Source of the DNA: Thiobacillus denitrificans
GTDB lineage: Bacteria > Pseudomonadota > Gammaproteobacteria > Burkholderiales > Thiobacillaceae
Reading direction: 5' to 3'
Length of the DNA stretch: 64,000 nucleotides
Assembly: GCF_001530125.1 (NCBI RefSeq)
Contig: NZ_LDUG01000036.1
Coordinates: 124,001 to 188,000 of the forward strand
Part shown: positions 38,290-46,471 of the stretch, piece by piece
How the letters are laid out: the number at the start of each line of letters is the position of its first letter
Position numbering within the stretch: position 1 is the first letter of the stretch
Translations under genes and position numbers: made by a program
The notes under the pieces: model-generated
What the model was told of the DNA's origin: nothing
Databases searched by the model: none
The model's input: the letters and a program-made list of their open reading frames with translations, nothing else

Positions 38290-39921
38290 CTAACTCATCA
38301 GCTGGCCGTGTTCGCGCGTGTCGTGGAATGCGACTTTGGGCCAGCGTTCCTGTGCCAGCATCAGGTTCACCCGCGTGTCCGCCAGATAGACCAGGTTGCC
38401 ATCGACGTCCCTGGCCAGTTTGAGTGTGTTGGCCTTGGTAAATTCCGCCAGGTGCTGGGCGTCCGGGCAGGTGACCCAGCGCGCAGTGTAGATGCCGGCG
38501 TTCTCGAAGCTGGCGTCGACGCCGTACTCGGTCTTCAGGCGATGGGCGACGACTTCGAACTGCAGCTGGCCGACCGCGCCGATCAGCAGGGTGTTGTCGG
38601 CAAACGGCTCGAACACCTGCACAGCGCCTTCCTCACCGAGTTCCAGCAAACCCTTGTTCAGCTGCTTGGCGCGCAGCGGGTCGCGCAGGCGCGGGCGGCT
38701 GAACAGTTCGGGGGCGAAGTAGGGAATGCCCTTGAACTGCAGCGCCTCACCTTCGGTGAGGGTGTCGCCGATATGCAGCTGGCCGTGGTTGTGGATGCCG
38801 ATGATGTCACCCGCGACGGCGTCTTCCATGCGGGTGCGCTCGTTGGCCATGAAGACCACGGCGTTGGCGATTTTCATCTCCTTGCCGGTGCGGCGGTGGC
38901 GCACTTTCATGTTGGGGCTGTAGCGCCCCGAGCAGACGCGGAAAAAGGCGATGCGGTCGCGGTGCTGCGGGTCCATGTTGGCCTGGATCTTGAACACGAA
39001 GCCGGTGAACTTCGGTTCGGTGGGGTCGACCACGCGCTCGACCGCCTCGCGCGGCTGTGGCGGCGGCGCCCAGTCGGACAGCGCGCGCAGCACTTCGCGC
39101 ACGCCGAAGTTGTTGATCCCGGAACCGAAAAACACCGGCGACTGCCTGCCCTTGAGAAACGCATCAAGATCGAAGCTGTCGCCGGCGCCGCGCACCAGCT
39201 CGATTTCCGACAGCAGGGTGTCGGCTTCGAGCGGGAAGCGTTCCTTCAGGGCGGCCTCGCCCAGCCCCTGCAGCGATTCGAACTGCTGGTTGGCGTTTTC
39301 TTCTCCCGCCTTGAAGCGCAAAATTTCGTTGTTGAGCAGGTGGTACACGCCCTGAAAGCGCTTGCCCATGCCGATCGGCCAGGTCACCGGCGCGCAGTGG
39401 ATTTTAAGGATCGACTCGATCTCGTCCAGCAGTTCCAGCGGCTCGCGCACCTCGCGGTCCATCTTGTTGATGAAGGTGATGATGGGCGTGTCGCGCAGGC
39501 GGCACACCTCCAGCAGCTTGATCGTCTGTTCCTCCACGCCCTTGGCGGCGTCGACCACCATGATGGCGGCATCCACCGCGGTCAGCACGCGATAGGTGTC
39601 CTCGGAAAAGTCCTTGTGGCCGGGGGTGTCGAGCAGGTTGAACACGCAGCCGCCGTGGGAGAACTGCATGACCGAGCTCGCCACCGAAATGCCGCGCTCG
39701 CGCTCGACCTCCATCCAGTCGGAGGTGGCATAGCGGCCGCTCTTGCGCGCCTTGACCGTGCCAGCCATCTGGATCGCGCCGCCGAACAGCAGCAGCTTCT
39801 CGGTCAGCGTGGTCTTACCGGCGTCGGGGTGCGAGATGATGGCGAAGGTGCGGCGTTTCTTGACGTCGCGCGCCAAGGCGGGATCGCCGGTTTGCGCCGG
39901 CGCGGTGAGAGTGGATTCCAT
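38290..39921 (-). CDS. prfC: Peptide chain release factor 3
   Basis: The product is 543 residues from ATG 39921. It is a translational GTPase that recycles RF1 and RF2. G1 is [16 protein letters not shown]3 [14 protein letters not shown] and G4 FINKMDRE; domain II and III follow ([20 protein letters not shown] region, [17 protein letters not shown]). No good Shine-Dalgarno is seen, and an in-frame TTG at 39948 is an alternative start. It shares the window with prfB, but they are 33 kb apart. Confidence 0.96.
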   Translation of the reverse strand: MESTLTAPAQTGDPALARDVKKRRTFAIISHPDAGKTTLTEKLLLFGGAIQMAGTVKARKSGRYATSDWMEVERERGISVASSVMQFSHGGCVFNLLDTPGHKDFSEDTYRVLTAVDAAIMVVDAAKGVEEQTIKLLEVCRLRDTPIITFINKMDREVREPLELLDEIESILKIHCAPVTWPIGMGKRFQGVYHLLNNEILRFKAGEENANQQFESLQGLGEAALKERFPLEADTLLSEIELVRGAGDSFDLDAFLKGRQSPVFFGSGINNFGVREVLRALSDWAPPPQPREAVERVVDPTEPKFTGFVFKIQANMDPQHRDRIAFFRVCSGRYSPNMKVRHRRTGKEMKIANAVVFMANERTRMEDAVAGDIIGIHNHGQLHIGDTLTEGEALQFKGIPYFAPELFSRPRLRDPLRAKQLNKGLLELGEEGAVQVFEPFADNTLLIGAVGQLQFEVVAHRLKTEYGVDASFENAGIYTARWVTCPDAQHLAEFTKANTLKLARDVDGNLVYLADTRVNLMLAQERWPKVAFHDTREHGQLMS

Positions 39922-40250
39922 CAGGGAGGGTAAAGCGGTAAACACCAATCCGGCATTTTACCGGAGACCCGGTCACTTTACCCGTACGCGGACACTCAGG
40001 TTGAAACTGGGTGAGGGATTCCCGGAAGAGGCATCGCTGTCCGGGCTTCCTGTGAGTTGAACCCACAGCCGGATCAAAACCGCCGTTGGGCACCTATGGC
40101 CCGGGGATGAAATTCAGGGTGTAGTCGGAAAAAGAAAAAAGCCCGGTCAAATGACCGAGCTTTTAATGTGTGGTGCGCTGGAAGAGATGAATCGGGGCAC
40201 TGGGACGTCGTATTTAGGCTGTTCTGAATGGGTTAGCACTATTACACGAG
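39922..40250. other. Gap between prfC and island genes
   Basis: This 329-base stretch has no gene. The prfC promoter should lie near 39930-40000. The left direct repeat of the island (40130-40184) occupies its middle and includes a duplicated tRNA-Arg terminator hairpin. The rest shows nothing I can identify. Confidence 0.6.
40130..40184. repeat. Left direct repeat (tRNA-Arg 3' end copy)
   Basis: Identical to 46133-46181 over 49 bases, then T/C at 40179, then GGAAG. It contains the terminator hairpin GCCCGGTC-AAAT-GACCGAGC and TGGTGCGC, the complement of the tRNA 3' end. Confidence 0.9.
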
Positions 40251-40736
40251 CTATTCTGCAGGAATTTGTTTCTCGATCTCAGGCCCATCAAACGTCTGAG
40301 GTCTTGGTAAGCTAACGCCTCGCAAGCCCATTTCCAATAAAGTGCTTTCGGCCCTACGAAGCGCGATGTCATGAACAACTCCTAAATACGGAGAGAGGGC
40401 CTCGCTTGGTACATTTAGCCAGTCATCAAAACCTACCCAAGATATCAGGGAGAATTGAACTTCGTGTTTAGCCTCGTAATCGACTAATTTTTTTTCCGCC
40501 TCGGAAACCGTAAGCCGTACTTCGAAGTTGATCGCGACATTGAGCAGAGTAGGGGCCTCGGGATTGTCCAATCCAATTTCAAATTGGCTACCAGTTTCGG
40601 CACGCAACTCGATCTTTTTGGGTTCTTTGCTTGGCTGTGCAGGTGCGGACGTTGCGCGTTCATTGACGAGCCGGACTTGCAAGGGCCTTGCATTGATGAA
40701 CGCCTGTCCCTTAATGGTAGGGCTTGGAGTACTCAT
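40251..40736 (-). CDS. SecB-like chaperone of a TAC system
   Basis: The product is 161 residues, close to SecB (155 in E. coli). The core has alternating strands (LLNVAINFEVRLTVSEAEKK, then HEVQFSLISWVGFDDW). The SecB-type end follows, with LSPYLGVVHDIALRRAESTL and GLRGVSLPRP, equivalent to the PYaRe-LP signature. It overlaps the upstream antitoxin gene by 26 bases and has AAGGA before its ATG. In toxin-antitoxin-chaperone systems a SecB-like protein stabilises the antitoxin. Its location rules against housekeeping SecB. Confidence 0.85.
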   Translation of the reverse strand: MSTPSPTIKGQAFINARPLQVRLVNERATSAPAQPSKEPKKIELRAETGSQFEIGLDNPEAPTLLNVAINFEVRLTVSEAEKKLVDYEAKHEVQFSLISWVGFDDWLNVPSEALSPYLGVVHDIALRRAESTLLEMGLRGVSLPRPQTFDGPEIEKQIPAE

Positions 40737-41424
40737 CTGGATTTCCTTGAAGGTATGAGGGTGGTATTAAAGTTGATGTCGGCGTAATGAATGTTTTTAG
40801 GGCCGTCGCCATTGAGAATGGTTGGCTGCCAAATTCCTCAAATAAGATAATTGGTTTATCGCTGACAAAACCAGTCAGAGTTACCAGCTCGCTTTCGATG
40901 ATCCTATAAATCGGGACGCCAGCCGGAAGCACTGCAACACTGCTTGCATGGGCCTCAGTGGCTGATGTTTTCAAGGGATGATGGAAATCGAAGTTCCATC
41001 CTTTTTCCGTAAGTGTTAAATAGATCACACTTGGTAAAGGGGGCGCTGATCCATCAACGAAGCTAAGCACTTCTTTAATACTTAATGCATTATCAAAACG
41101 CGCAGCAAATCGCATCCTAATCGTTAGATCTACATACATTGGTACGGTCTCTGACGATTTTTCCCACCGAGCAACGGTTTGCGCATCTCTGTCGACCATT
41201 TTCCCAAACGACGCTTGGGTGATTTCTAGGCCACGCCTTAGAAAGCGTAAATCGGACCCGCGCAAAGAAGTTGGTCTGCGAAGGACCAGTCGACGAATGC
41301 AATGCTCGAGTTCATCTTCACGTTCATATTCCCGCGCAAGGCCATCCTCGGTATCGAGTTCGTGGTAACCATTTACTAAGCGCAGTTGTGTAAATGCAAA
41401 ATGTGGGTAAGTAATCATGGCCAT
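40711..41424 (-). CDS. HTH antitoxin with long C-terminal extension (TAC antitoxin)
   Basis: The product is 237 residues. A MqsA/HigA-like helix-turn-helix is at about residues 52-92 (LRGSDLRFLRRGLEITQASF; then AQTVARWEKS). The ~145-residue C-terminal part (SVIYLTLTEKGWNFDF, then VPIYRIIESELVTLTGFVSD) is unusually long and may hold the chaperone-addiction region that makes folding depend on the SecB-like partner (inference). Its ATG directly follows the toxin TAA (TAAATG), so toxin and antitoxin are translationally linked. Confidence 0.8.
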   Translation of the reverse strand: MAMITYPHFAFTQLRLVNGYHELDTEDGLAREYEREDELEHCIRRLVLRRPTSLRGSDLRFLRRGLEITQASFGKMVDRDAQTVARWEKSSETVPMYVDLTIRMRFAARFDNALSIKEVLSFVDGSAPPLPSVIYLTLTEKGWNFDFHHPLKTSATEAHASSVAVLPAGVPIYRIIESELVTLTGFVSDKPIILFEEFGSQPFSMATALKTFITPTSTLIPPSYLQGNPDEYSKPYH

Positions 41425-41736
41425 TTAGTTTGAAACATCGATGACGGAAATGACAACAACATTTTTTTCTGGATAGAGGCAAGCAGCTACTGCTATTGCA
41501 TCGCCGTCTATATGTGCTTTCATCGTAAATTTGTACCCGATTGGACCGGACCTAATTGGAATCGTCGGAGGTTCGGTGAAAAATCCCAAGAGCAGGCAAT
41601 CCTTAACTTGGCTGCGGTCGAAGCCTCGCTGGGCGAGACGCTCTTCCGCGTGGGTTGTCCAAGCGATCTTTCCACGTCTAACAAGCCGTCGCAATTCATC
41701 TAAAACTTCATTTTTTGATAGAGAAGCGCTTGGCAT
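41425..41736 (-). CDS. DUF4258/MqsR-like toxin
   Basis: The product is 103 residues. SKNEVLDELRRLVRRGKIAW followed by TTHAEERLAQRGFDRSQVKD is the DUF4258 pattern (small RelE/BrnT/MqsR-like fold, with TxHAxxRxxxRGF). It ends in strands AIAVAACLYPEKNVVVISVI. Such proteins act as mRNA interferases in related systems; catalysis here is inferred. The gene order toxin, antitoxin, SecB-like chaperone matches MqsRA-type TAC triads. No clear Shine-Dalgarno precedes ATG 41736. Confidence 0.75.
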   Translation of the reverse strand: MPSASLSKNEVLDELRRLVRRGKIAWTTHAEERLAQRGFDRSQVKDCLLLGFFTEPPTIPIRSGPIGYKFTMKAHIDGDAIAVAACLYPEKNVVVISVIDVSN

Positions 41737-41751
41737 TGTATAGCTGTTTCA

Positions 41752-41784
41752 ACAATTGTAGTTGTTCATCTATCAAAATGATAG
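41752..41784. promoter_or_regulatory. Probable TAC operator palindromes
   Basis: Two perfect palindromes, ACAATTGT and CTATCAAAATGATAG, lie 16-48 bases upstream of the toxin start, where an HTH antitoxin would be expected to autoregulate. Binding is inferred. Confidence 0.55.
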
Positions 41785-42040
41785 GTCTTGGAGGTGGGGC
41801 CGTCGTTCCCCCCCCGTTCAAGTAACACGGGGTCGTGGATACGTCTGTCTCCAATTTACCAGCAAATGTACCGGTGTTGTTTAGGCAAAATATTGCACGA
41901 CCAAAAATCACTGTAGTCTGGCTTGGCAATCCTCGACTACGGCCCCGCACAAGAGCATCGCCTTTGTGCCAATTAAATCAGCACAGTCTGGCGTGCCAGT
42001 CTGTAGCCTCGCCTTGCAAGTGCGCAAGCGTTTGCGACGG

Positions 42041-42069
42041 TTGAATAATCGCCCCAGGTTCCATATAGT
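42041..42069 (+). promoter_or_regulatory. Promoter TTGAAT-17-TATAGT, probably leaderless
   Basis: TTGAAT at 42041-42046 and TATAGT at 42064-42069 are separated by exactly 17 bases. The expected transcription start, about seven bases after the -10 box, falls on the ATG at 42076, so the mRNA would have no leader. No Shine-Dalgarno sequence is present. Confidence 0.6.
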
Positions 42070-42075
42070 GCGTAC

Positions 42076-42246
42076 ATGGCTCCTAAATCCTTGCTCCAGC
42101 AGAATCCCCATTTGCGCAATAAGCAGGACTACCAGCGCGCATTGCGCACTAACGTGCTTTCTTCTACGGCGATTGAAGGTGTGAAAAAAGCAGCGGAACG
42201 CGCGCTGCCCCCTGCTGCTGACAAGCAGCCAGCAAAAGCCCGCTAA
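42076..42246 (+). CDS. Small Fic-antitoxin-like protein (56 residues)
   Basis: This 56-residue protein has NPHLRNKQDYQRALRTNVLS followed by STAIEGVKKAAERA. The word STAIEG fits the Fic inhibitory motif (S/T)xxxE(G/N), carried by antitoxin helices that block the Fic ATP site. It lies next to a fic gene but on the opposite strand, and the two stop codons overlap tail to tail by four bases. It has its own promoter. Antitoxin function is inferred from motif and neighbour. Confidence 0.65.
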   Translation: MAPKSLLQQNPHLRNKQDYQRALRTNVLSSTAIEGVKKAAERALPPAADKQPAKAR

Positions 42247-42871
42247 TTGCTGGCCTGCACCACCCGCCTGAAAATCTCCCGCATCGGTTCGTAGTTCCTG
42301 TCCATTCCAGCCTGCACCGCAGCAAAGTAAGCCTCGCGCTGCTTGCCTTTGATCACGCCAAAATTGAGTAGCGGCAGTCCTGCCTGCAATGCCATCAACG
42401 TGGACAGCAAGCGCGACACGCGCCCGTTCCCCTCACGGAATGGATGGATCAGCACCACTTCTGCGTAATCGCCAACGCCTCCAATACCTTTTCTGGATCA
42501 TCGAATGTGCAAGGCGTGTAACGCGCCAGCACATCCCGTTCAAACTCCTGCATCAAACGCGGTACTTGAGGGGACATCGCAAACGGAAAACCGCCCTTGC
42601 TGATATTGACCTGGCGGTATTCTCCGGCCCATTCATACAGAGCACCCAGCCATTGTTTATGCCACTGGCAAATATCGGCTGCGGTGAAACGCTGCTCGGC
42701 GGTAACGTGGCGAATCGCCCAATCGGTTGCCTCGGCCAGTGTTGTGGCTTCTAGCGCATCCATTGCGCGCTTGCCGCGGATGCCTTGCAAATTCCTCAGG
42801 ACACGCCCGCGCGAACCTGGTTCAAACTGATCTTCGGTGAGGTGCCCGGTGTCGTAGCGGGAGGGCGTCAT
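42243..42871 (-). pseudogene. fic: Fic family AMP-transferase, frameshifted
   Basis: The first frame, from ATG 42871 (overlapping the upstream stop as ATGA), encodes the N-terminal ~140 residues, with LYEWAGEYRQVNISKGG and FAMSPQVPRLMQEF. The second frame, from about 42461, continues VVLIHPFREGNGRVSRLL with an intact Fic motif HPFxxGNGR. The break lies near 42462, between ATT ACG CA and GAA GTG; comparison with the usual ITHxE word suggests loss of four bases between GCA repeats. The gene should be dead unless frameshifting or an assembly error restores it. Confidence 0.85.
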
Positions 42872-45800
42872 TGGATCGGCCACTTGGTAATGGCTTGGTC
42901 GATCGCGGCTTGCAGGCGGATGGTCTCTGCCAGTGCCGCCATCACCTGCTGGTAATGGGTCAGGTCGTCATAGTTTAGCTGGCGCCCCTTGCGGTCTTTC
43001 AGCCACTTGTACGCCACCTGGTAGCCGCCGACGTGAAAACTCCAGACCGCGTCCGGCACCCCTTCGAAGTATTGCTCGGCGTTGATGTACACCCGGCCAT
43101 CGGCGTAGCGCACCGTCTCCACCTTGTTGTCGCCCGCAACCGGATAGCGGCAGATCGCCGGGGCGGCGGTTTCCATCAGGTGCAGCGCCACCAGTTGCTG
43201 GCCCAGCGCGCACAGGCTGCGGAACAGCTTGGCGTCGGATGTCAGCGGCAGGCGCGGGAAATCGATTTTCAGAAAACCGGCATAACGGCTGCGGTAAGTC
43301 GGTGAATGAAACACCGCATAGGCGTAGTGGAAGCAGTCCTCCGGTGTGGGCGTGGAGCCCAGTTGATCGGTGAGTGCGGCGAGAAAGGCGGGTGACAGGT
43401 TGGGGCTGCGGCTGTCGCCGTTGCCCTCATCGAAAAGATCGCTTTTGTGAGCGTTGGGGTAGAGGTAGAGCGGTAACGTATAACCGCGTTCAGCTGTTTT
43501 GTTTGAAACATAACAATCGTCTGTTATCAGATTGGTTGCCATGATGTGTGCCCAATCCTGTATTGAAATCTGACGGCAGAGATGGAATCCAACATTCTTT
43601 CCCGTCAGCATATGCCGCATTACTTCGCCACGTGGCATGCAATGAAAGCCTCTTGAATTTCCTGTGTGGTAAGTGTTGCGCACGTCGAATGGTCGGTAGA
43701 GGATGGGAGCTAGCCTGGTTTCGTTCGGGCCGCTCGCTCGCAGATCGGCTTGCGCCAGCGATACTTTCCAGTCGCGTGCGTCCTTGCCCAGTGCATATTT
43801 TTCGCGCGCATCCTCGGGCGGCAGCGCGGCAAAATCCTTCACGGTCTGCCAGGCATCGTCGCGGTTCCAGTGAATGGTGAGCGCGTCGCGCGCGGTGACG
43901 ATGCCGACGCTGTTGACCGGCATGATGTCGGTGATTTTCCAGCCCTGCTCGTATTCGGCGCGCAGGGTCTCGTCCTGCGGCACGAACAGGTAGAACGGCG
44001 CCTGCGGCTGGAGGGTGCGCCATGTCGTGGATTTCAGGTCGCACTCGGCGAGCCACCGGTATTTGCCTTCGCGCTCGCCGAACAGGTCGGCGTGGCGCAC
44101 GGTGGCACCCTCACCCCCAGCCCCTCTCCCCGAGGGCGAGGGGAGTCTTTTGACGAAGATGCCGATGGCGACGCCCTGCTGGATGTCGAACACGTTTTCG
44201 TCCTTGCCGCCGTCCGGCGCCTTTTCCATCTTCTTGCTGTTGCCGTGCAGGTCGAGCAGGTAGATGTCGTCGAAGCTGTGCATCAGGCTTTGGCGCATGC
44301 CGCGAAAGGTCGGGTTGTCCAGGTAGCCGTGATTGGTGACGAAGGCCAGCACGCCGTAGCCGGTCTGCTCGATGCGCCACTGGGCGAAGCGGATGAATTT
44401 CACGTAGTCGTCGTTGAGCCATTTGGGATTGCGCTCGCCCAGTGGTCCGCCATCCACTTCGAAGTAGTTGCCTGTTTTTTGATTGGTGGCCCGGTCATTG
44501 CCGCGAAGCAAGCCGGCGATCCATTCGCCCGTGTTGGCGGAGTGTCCTGAGTAGGGCGGGTTGCCCAGCACCACCATGATGGGCGAATCCCGTTTAACAG
44601 TTGCTGCGCTATTGGCTTCCTCGGCCAGCCACTGGGTAAACAGAGGCAGGCCTGTCATTTCGTGTGCTTCTTCCAGCGTGTTGGTGAGGTAGACACGCAG
44701 TCGCTCATCGGCTTCGAAGTCGTAGCCTGATTCCTTCAGCTGCAAGCCCAGCTTCATGTGTGCTACGGCATAGGGTGCCATCAGCAGCTCAAACCCATAA
44801 ATCCTTGGCAACAGGTGCTCAGCTACATAACCCGGCCACATCCCTGCGTTGCCAGTGAAAGTGGCTCGGATGTGTTCGACGACGCTGTAAAGGAATGTCC
44901 CCGTACCGGTGGCCGGGTCGAGAATTTGAACCTTGTGGGTTTCGACGGTGACGAATTCAGTCTTGCCTGTCTTCTTGGCCCTTATCGGGCACTTGATCTT
45001 GATCTTGGTTGCATCAGCCAAGCCCTTTGCCAGTTTGAAATCGCTTTTCAGCAGGTGATCCACGCTACGCACGATATACGACACCACGGGTTCTGGCGTG
45101 TAGTAGACGCCGCGCGCCTCGCGCATCTTCGCGTCATAGTGCCCCAGGAAGGTCTCGTAGAAATGAACGACGGGGTCTTCCTGCCGTGTATGGCGACCAA
45201 AATCCTTGAGGATTGCGCCAATATCGCTTCTGGCCAGCAGTTCTGCGAGGTCGTCAACCGCCCATACGATGCGGTCGTCCAGTTCAGGGCCTGCAACGTG
45301 CCCGAACATTTTGCGCAGGAACGGATTGGTTTTTGGTAGATCGTAGGCAGCATGAGCACGTGTGAAACGTTCCGCAGAGGGGGCGTTGCAACGTGCAGCA
45401 AACAGTCCGTAACAAATAGTTTGTGCGTACATGTCGCCAAACTGTTCGGGTGTCATGTCGTTTAACAGCACCTTTTGGAATGCTTGCATTTGCTGGTGAA
45501 GCGACCCTTCATCCCCTTCGTCTGCAAATGTCTTGCTGATGATTGAGCGTATTAGCCGCGCCATTGCGGCCATACGGATGGCCAGGTCGCGCGGGTTGTT
45601 GATGACGGGGATATCGGCATTGAGAAAGCTATCCAGCAGCCGACCGAGTTGTTCAGTTGCATCGGGGAGAAGTTTCAGCTTGCCGGTTTTGTCGGCTTTG
45701 GCTAGTTTGACCGTGAGCCGGTGCTCACCCGCGACGTACCAGCGGAATTCCAGATAGTCGGTCAGGATCAGGTTGGCCAGGCTTTCGCGGTATCGCTTTA

Positions 45801-46062
45801 GCTGCTCGCCGGATTCGATGCTATCCAGGGGGACACCGACATCCTTGGCCTCGATATAGCCCAGCGGAATGGTGCCGCGCGTGACAATGTAATCGGGTGC
45901 GCCGCACTTGATCCGCCGGGGTTCGTTGGTGGCAGTGATGCCCGCTGCAATCTGCTCGATCAATGCTTTGAGCGCGGGCCGGTGGGTGTGCTCGGTGGCA
46001 TTGCCTGCCCTGATCGCCTGTTCAATGCCGGAAAGATAGGATTTGAGCGCCGCAGGGTTCAT
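42868..46062 (-). CDS. Single-chain restriction-modification enzyme (type IIG/ISP-like)
   Basis: The 1064-residue protein carries an N-terminal PD-(D/E)XK nuclease (GAPDYIVTRGTIPLGYIEAK, residues ~50-72) and a helical linker with ARGVYYTPEPVVSYIVRS. The N6-adenine methyltransferase has motif I (ILDPATGTGTFLYSV) and motif IV (NPPYSGH), and a C-terminal target-recognition region follows. No helicase motifs are seen, unlike full type ISP enzymes. Its stop overlaps the fic start (ATGA), so the two are one operon. A mobile palindrome is inserted in frame at 44108-44145. Confidence 0.88.
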   Translation of the reverse strand: MNPAALKSYLSGIEQAIRAGNATEHTHRPALKALIEQIAAGITATNEPRRIKCGAPDYIVTRGTIPLGYIEAKDVGVPLDSIESGEQLKRYRESLANLILTDYLEFRWYVAGEHRLTVKLAKADKTGKLKLLPDATEQLGRLLDSFLNADIPVINNPRDLAIRMAAMARLIRSIISKTFADEGDEGSLHQQMQAFQKVLLNDMTPEQFGDMYAQTICYGLFAARCNAPSAERFTRAHAAYDLPKTNPFLRKMFGHVAGPELDDRIVWAVDDLAELLARSDIGAILKDFGRHTRQEDPVVHFYETFLGHYDAKMREARGVYYTPEPVVSYIVRSVDHLLKSDFKLAKGLADATKIKIKCPIRAKKTGKTEFVTVETHKVQILDPATGTGTFLYSVVEHIRATFTGNAGMWPGYVAEHLLPRIYGFELLMAPYAVAHMKLGLQLKESGYDFEADERLRVYLTNTLEEAHEMTGLPLFTQWLAEEANSAATVKRDSPIMVVLGNPPYSGHSANTGEWIAGLLRGNDRATNQKTGNYFEVDGGPLGERNPKWLNDDYVKFIRFAQWRIEQTGYGVLAFVTNHGYLDNPTFRGMRQSLMHSFDDIYLLDLHGNSKKMEKAPDGGKDENVFDIQQGVAIGIFVKRLPSPSGRGAGGEGATVRHADLFGEREGKYRWLAECDLKSTTWRTLQPQAPFYLFVPQDETLRAEYEQGWKITDIMPVNSVGIVTARDALTIHWNRDDAWQTVKDFAALPPEDAREKYALGKDARDWKVSLAQADLRASGPNETRLAPILYRPFDVRNTYHTGNSRGFHCMPRGEVMRHMLTGKNVGFHLCRQISIQDWAHIMATNLITDDCYVSNKTAERGYTLPLYLYPNAHKSDLFDEGNGDSRSPNLSPAFLAALTDQLGSTPTPEDCFHYAYAVFHSPTYRSRYAGFLKIDFPRLPLTSDAKLFRSLCALGQQLVALHLMETAAPAICRYPVAGDNKVETVRYADGRVYINAEQYFEGVPDAVWSFHVGGYQVAYKWLKDRKGRQLNYDDLTHYQQVMAALAETIRLQAAIDQAITKWPIQ
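44108..44145. repeat. Palindromic repeat inserted in frame in the RM gene
   Basis: CCCTCACCCCCAG and then CCCCTC-N11-GAGGGG form a GC-rich hairpin of a type common between genes in proteobacteria. Here it is inside the coding sequence and is translated as PSPSGRGAGGEGA, between the methyltransferase core and the recognition region. Confidence 0.75.
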
Positions 46063-46132
46063 GCGGCGAGTTTATAGTATCGGAGCGTGACAGGTGAAAC
46101 CCGCTCGCGATGGATGTGAAATCCAGGCAGGG

Positions 46133-46187
46133 AAAAGAAAAAAGCCCGGTCAAATGACCGAGCTTTTAATGTGTGGTGCGCCGGAAG
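46133..46187. repeat. Right direct repeat with tRNA-Arg terminator
   Basis: Matches 40130-40184. It includes the terminator of tRNA-Arg on the minus strand (stem 46144-46163, followed by TTTTTTC) and the first 14 bases of the tRNA complement (46174 onward). Confidence 0.9.
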
Positions 46188-46250
46188 GGATTCGAACCCC
46201 TGACCCCTTGGTTCGTAGCCAAGTACTCTATCCAGCTGAGCTACCGGCGC
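46174..46250 (-). tRNA. tRNA-Arg(ACG)
   Basis: The 77-base cloverleaf starts GCGCCGGTAGCTCAGCTGGA, has anticodon loop CTACGAA (anticodon ACG), T-arm GGGGTTCGAATCCC and encoded CCA. It is the integration target of the 6-kb island. Confidence 0.97.
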
Positions 46251-46322
46251 TTTGAAGGTTGCGAATTATACGCAGTTTTTTACATTTTTTTGCATCAATG
46301 GCAGATGCAATCAATCATAGTT

Positions 46323-46416
46323 TGGCGGAGACGGAGGGATTCGAACCCTCGATGCAGGTTTAAGCCCGCATGCTCCCTTAGCAGGGGAGTACCTTCAACC
46401 TCTCGGCCACGTCTCC
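46323..46416 (-). tRNA. tRNA-Ser(GCT)
   Basis: The 94-base gene has a long variable arm typical of class II tRNAs. Anticodon stem-loop CCCTGCTAAGGG gives anticodon GCT. The T-arm GAGGGTTCGAATCCCTC and encoded CCA are present. It lies just upstream of tRNA-Arg on the same strand. Confidence 0.97.
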
Positions 46417-46471
46417 GAACCGCCGCGAATTGTAGCGGAATGCGCGGCGGAAAGCCACCTTGGCAGGCCGT

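Larger units (their letters stand above)
41737..42075. other. Divergent control region between TAC toxin and plus-strand gene
   Basis: This 339-base region contains palindromes ACAATTGT (41752-41759) and CTATCA-AAA-TGATAG (41770-41784) just upstream of the toxin, probable operator sites. A sigma-70-type promoter (42041-42069) drives the plus-strand 56-residue gene. No protein-coding signal is convincing in between. Confidence 0.6.
40130..46187. mobile_element. Integrase-less defence island at tRNA-Arg(ACG)
   Basis: The island is bounded by a direct repeat at 40130-40184 and 46133-46187, offset exactly 6003 bases: 49 identical bases, one mismatch, then five more. The repeat comprises the tRNA-Arg 3' end (CCA and acceptor strand) and its terminator. 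Between the repeats lie a toxin-antitoxin-SecB triad, a Fic-related pair and a restriction-modification gene. The first 1.8 kb is clearly richer in A and T than the chromosome around it. No integrase is present, so it is either non-autonomous or has lost it. Confidence 0.8.

Noticed and set aside
40251-40736. Housekeeping SecB
   Set aside because: It is in an island behind a toxin and HTH antitoxin with overlapping genes, and its N-terminal 40 residues differ from ordinary SecB. A TAC chaperone fits better.
42868-46062. Full type ISP enzyme with translocase
   Set aside because: No helicase motifs (GxGKT, DExx) were found in the 1064 residues. Only nuclease, methyltransferase and recognition parts are supported.
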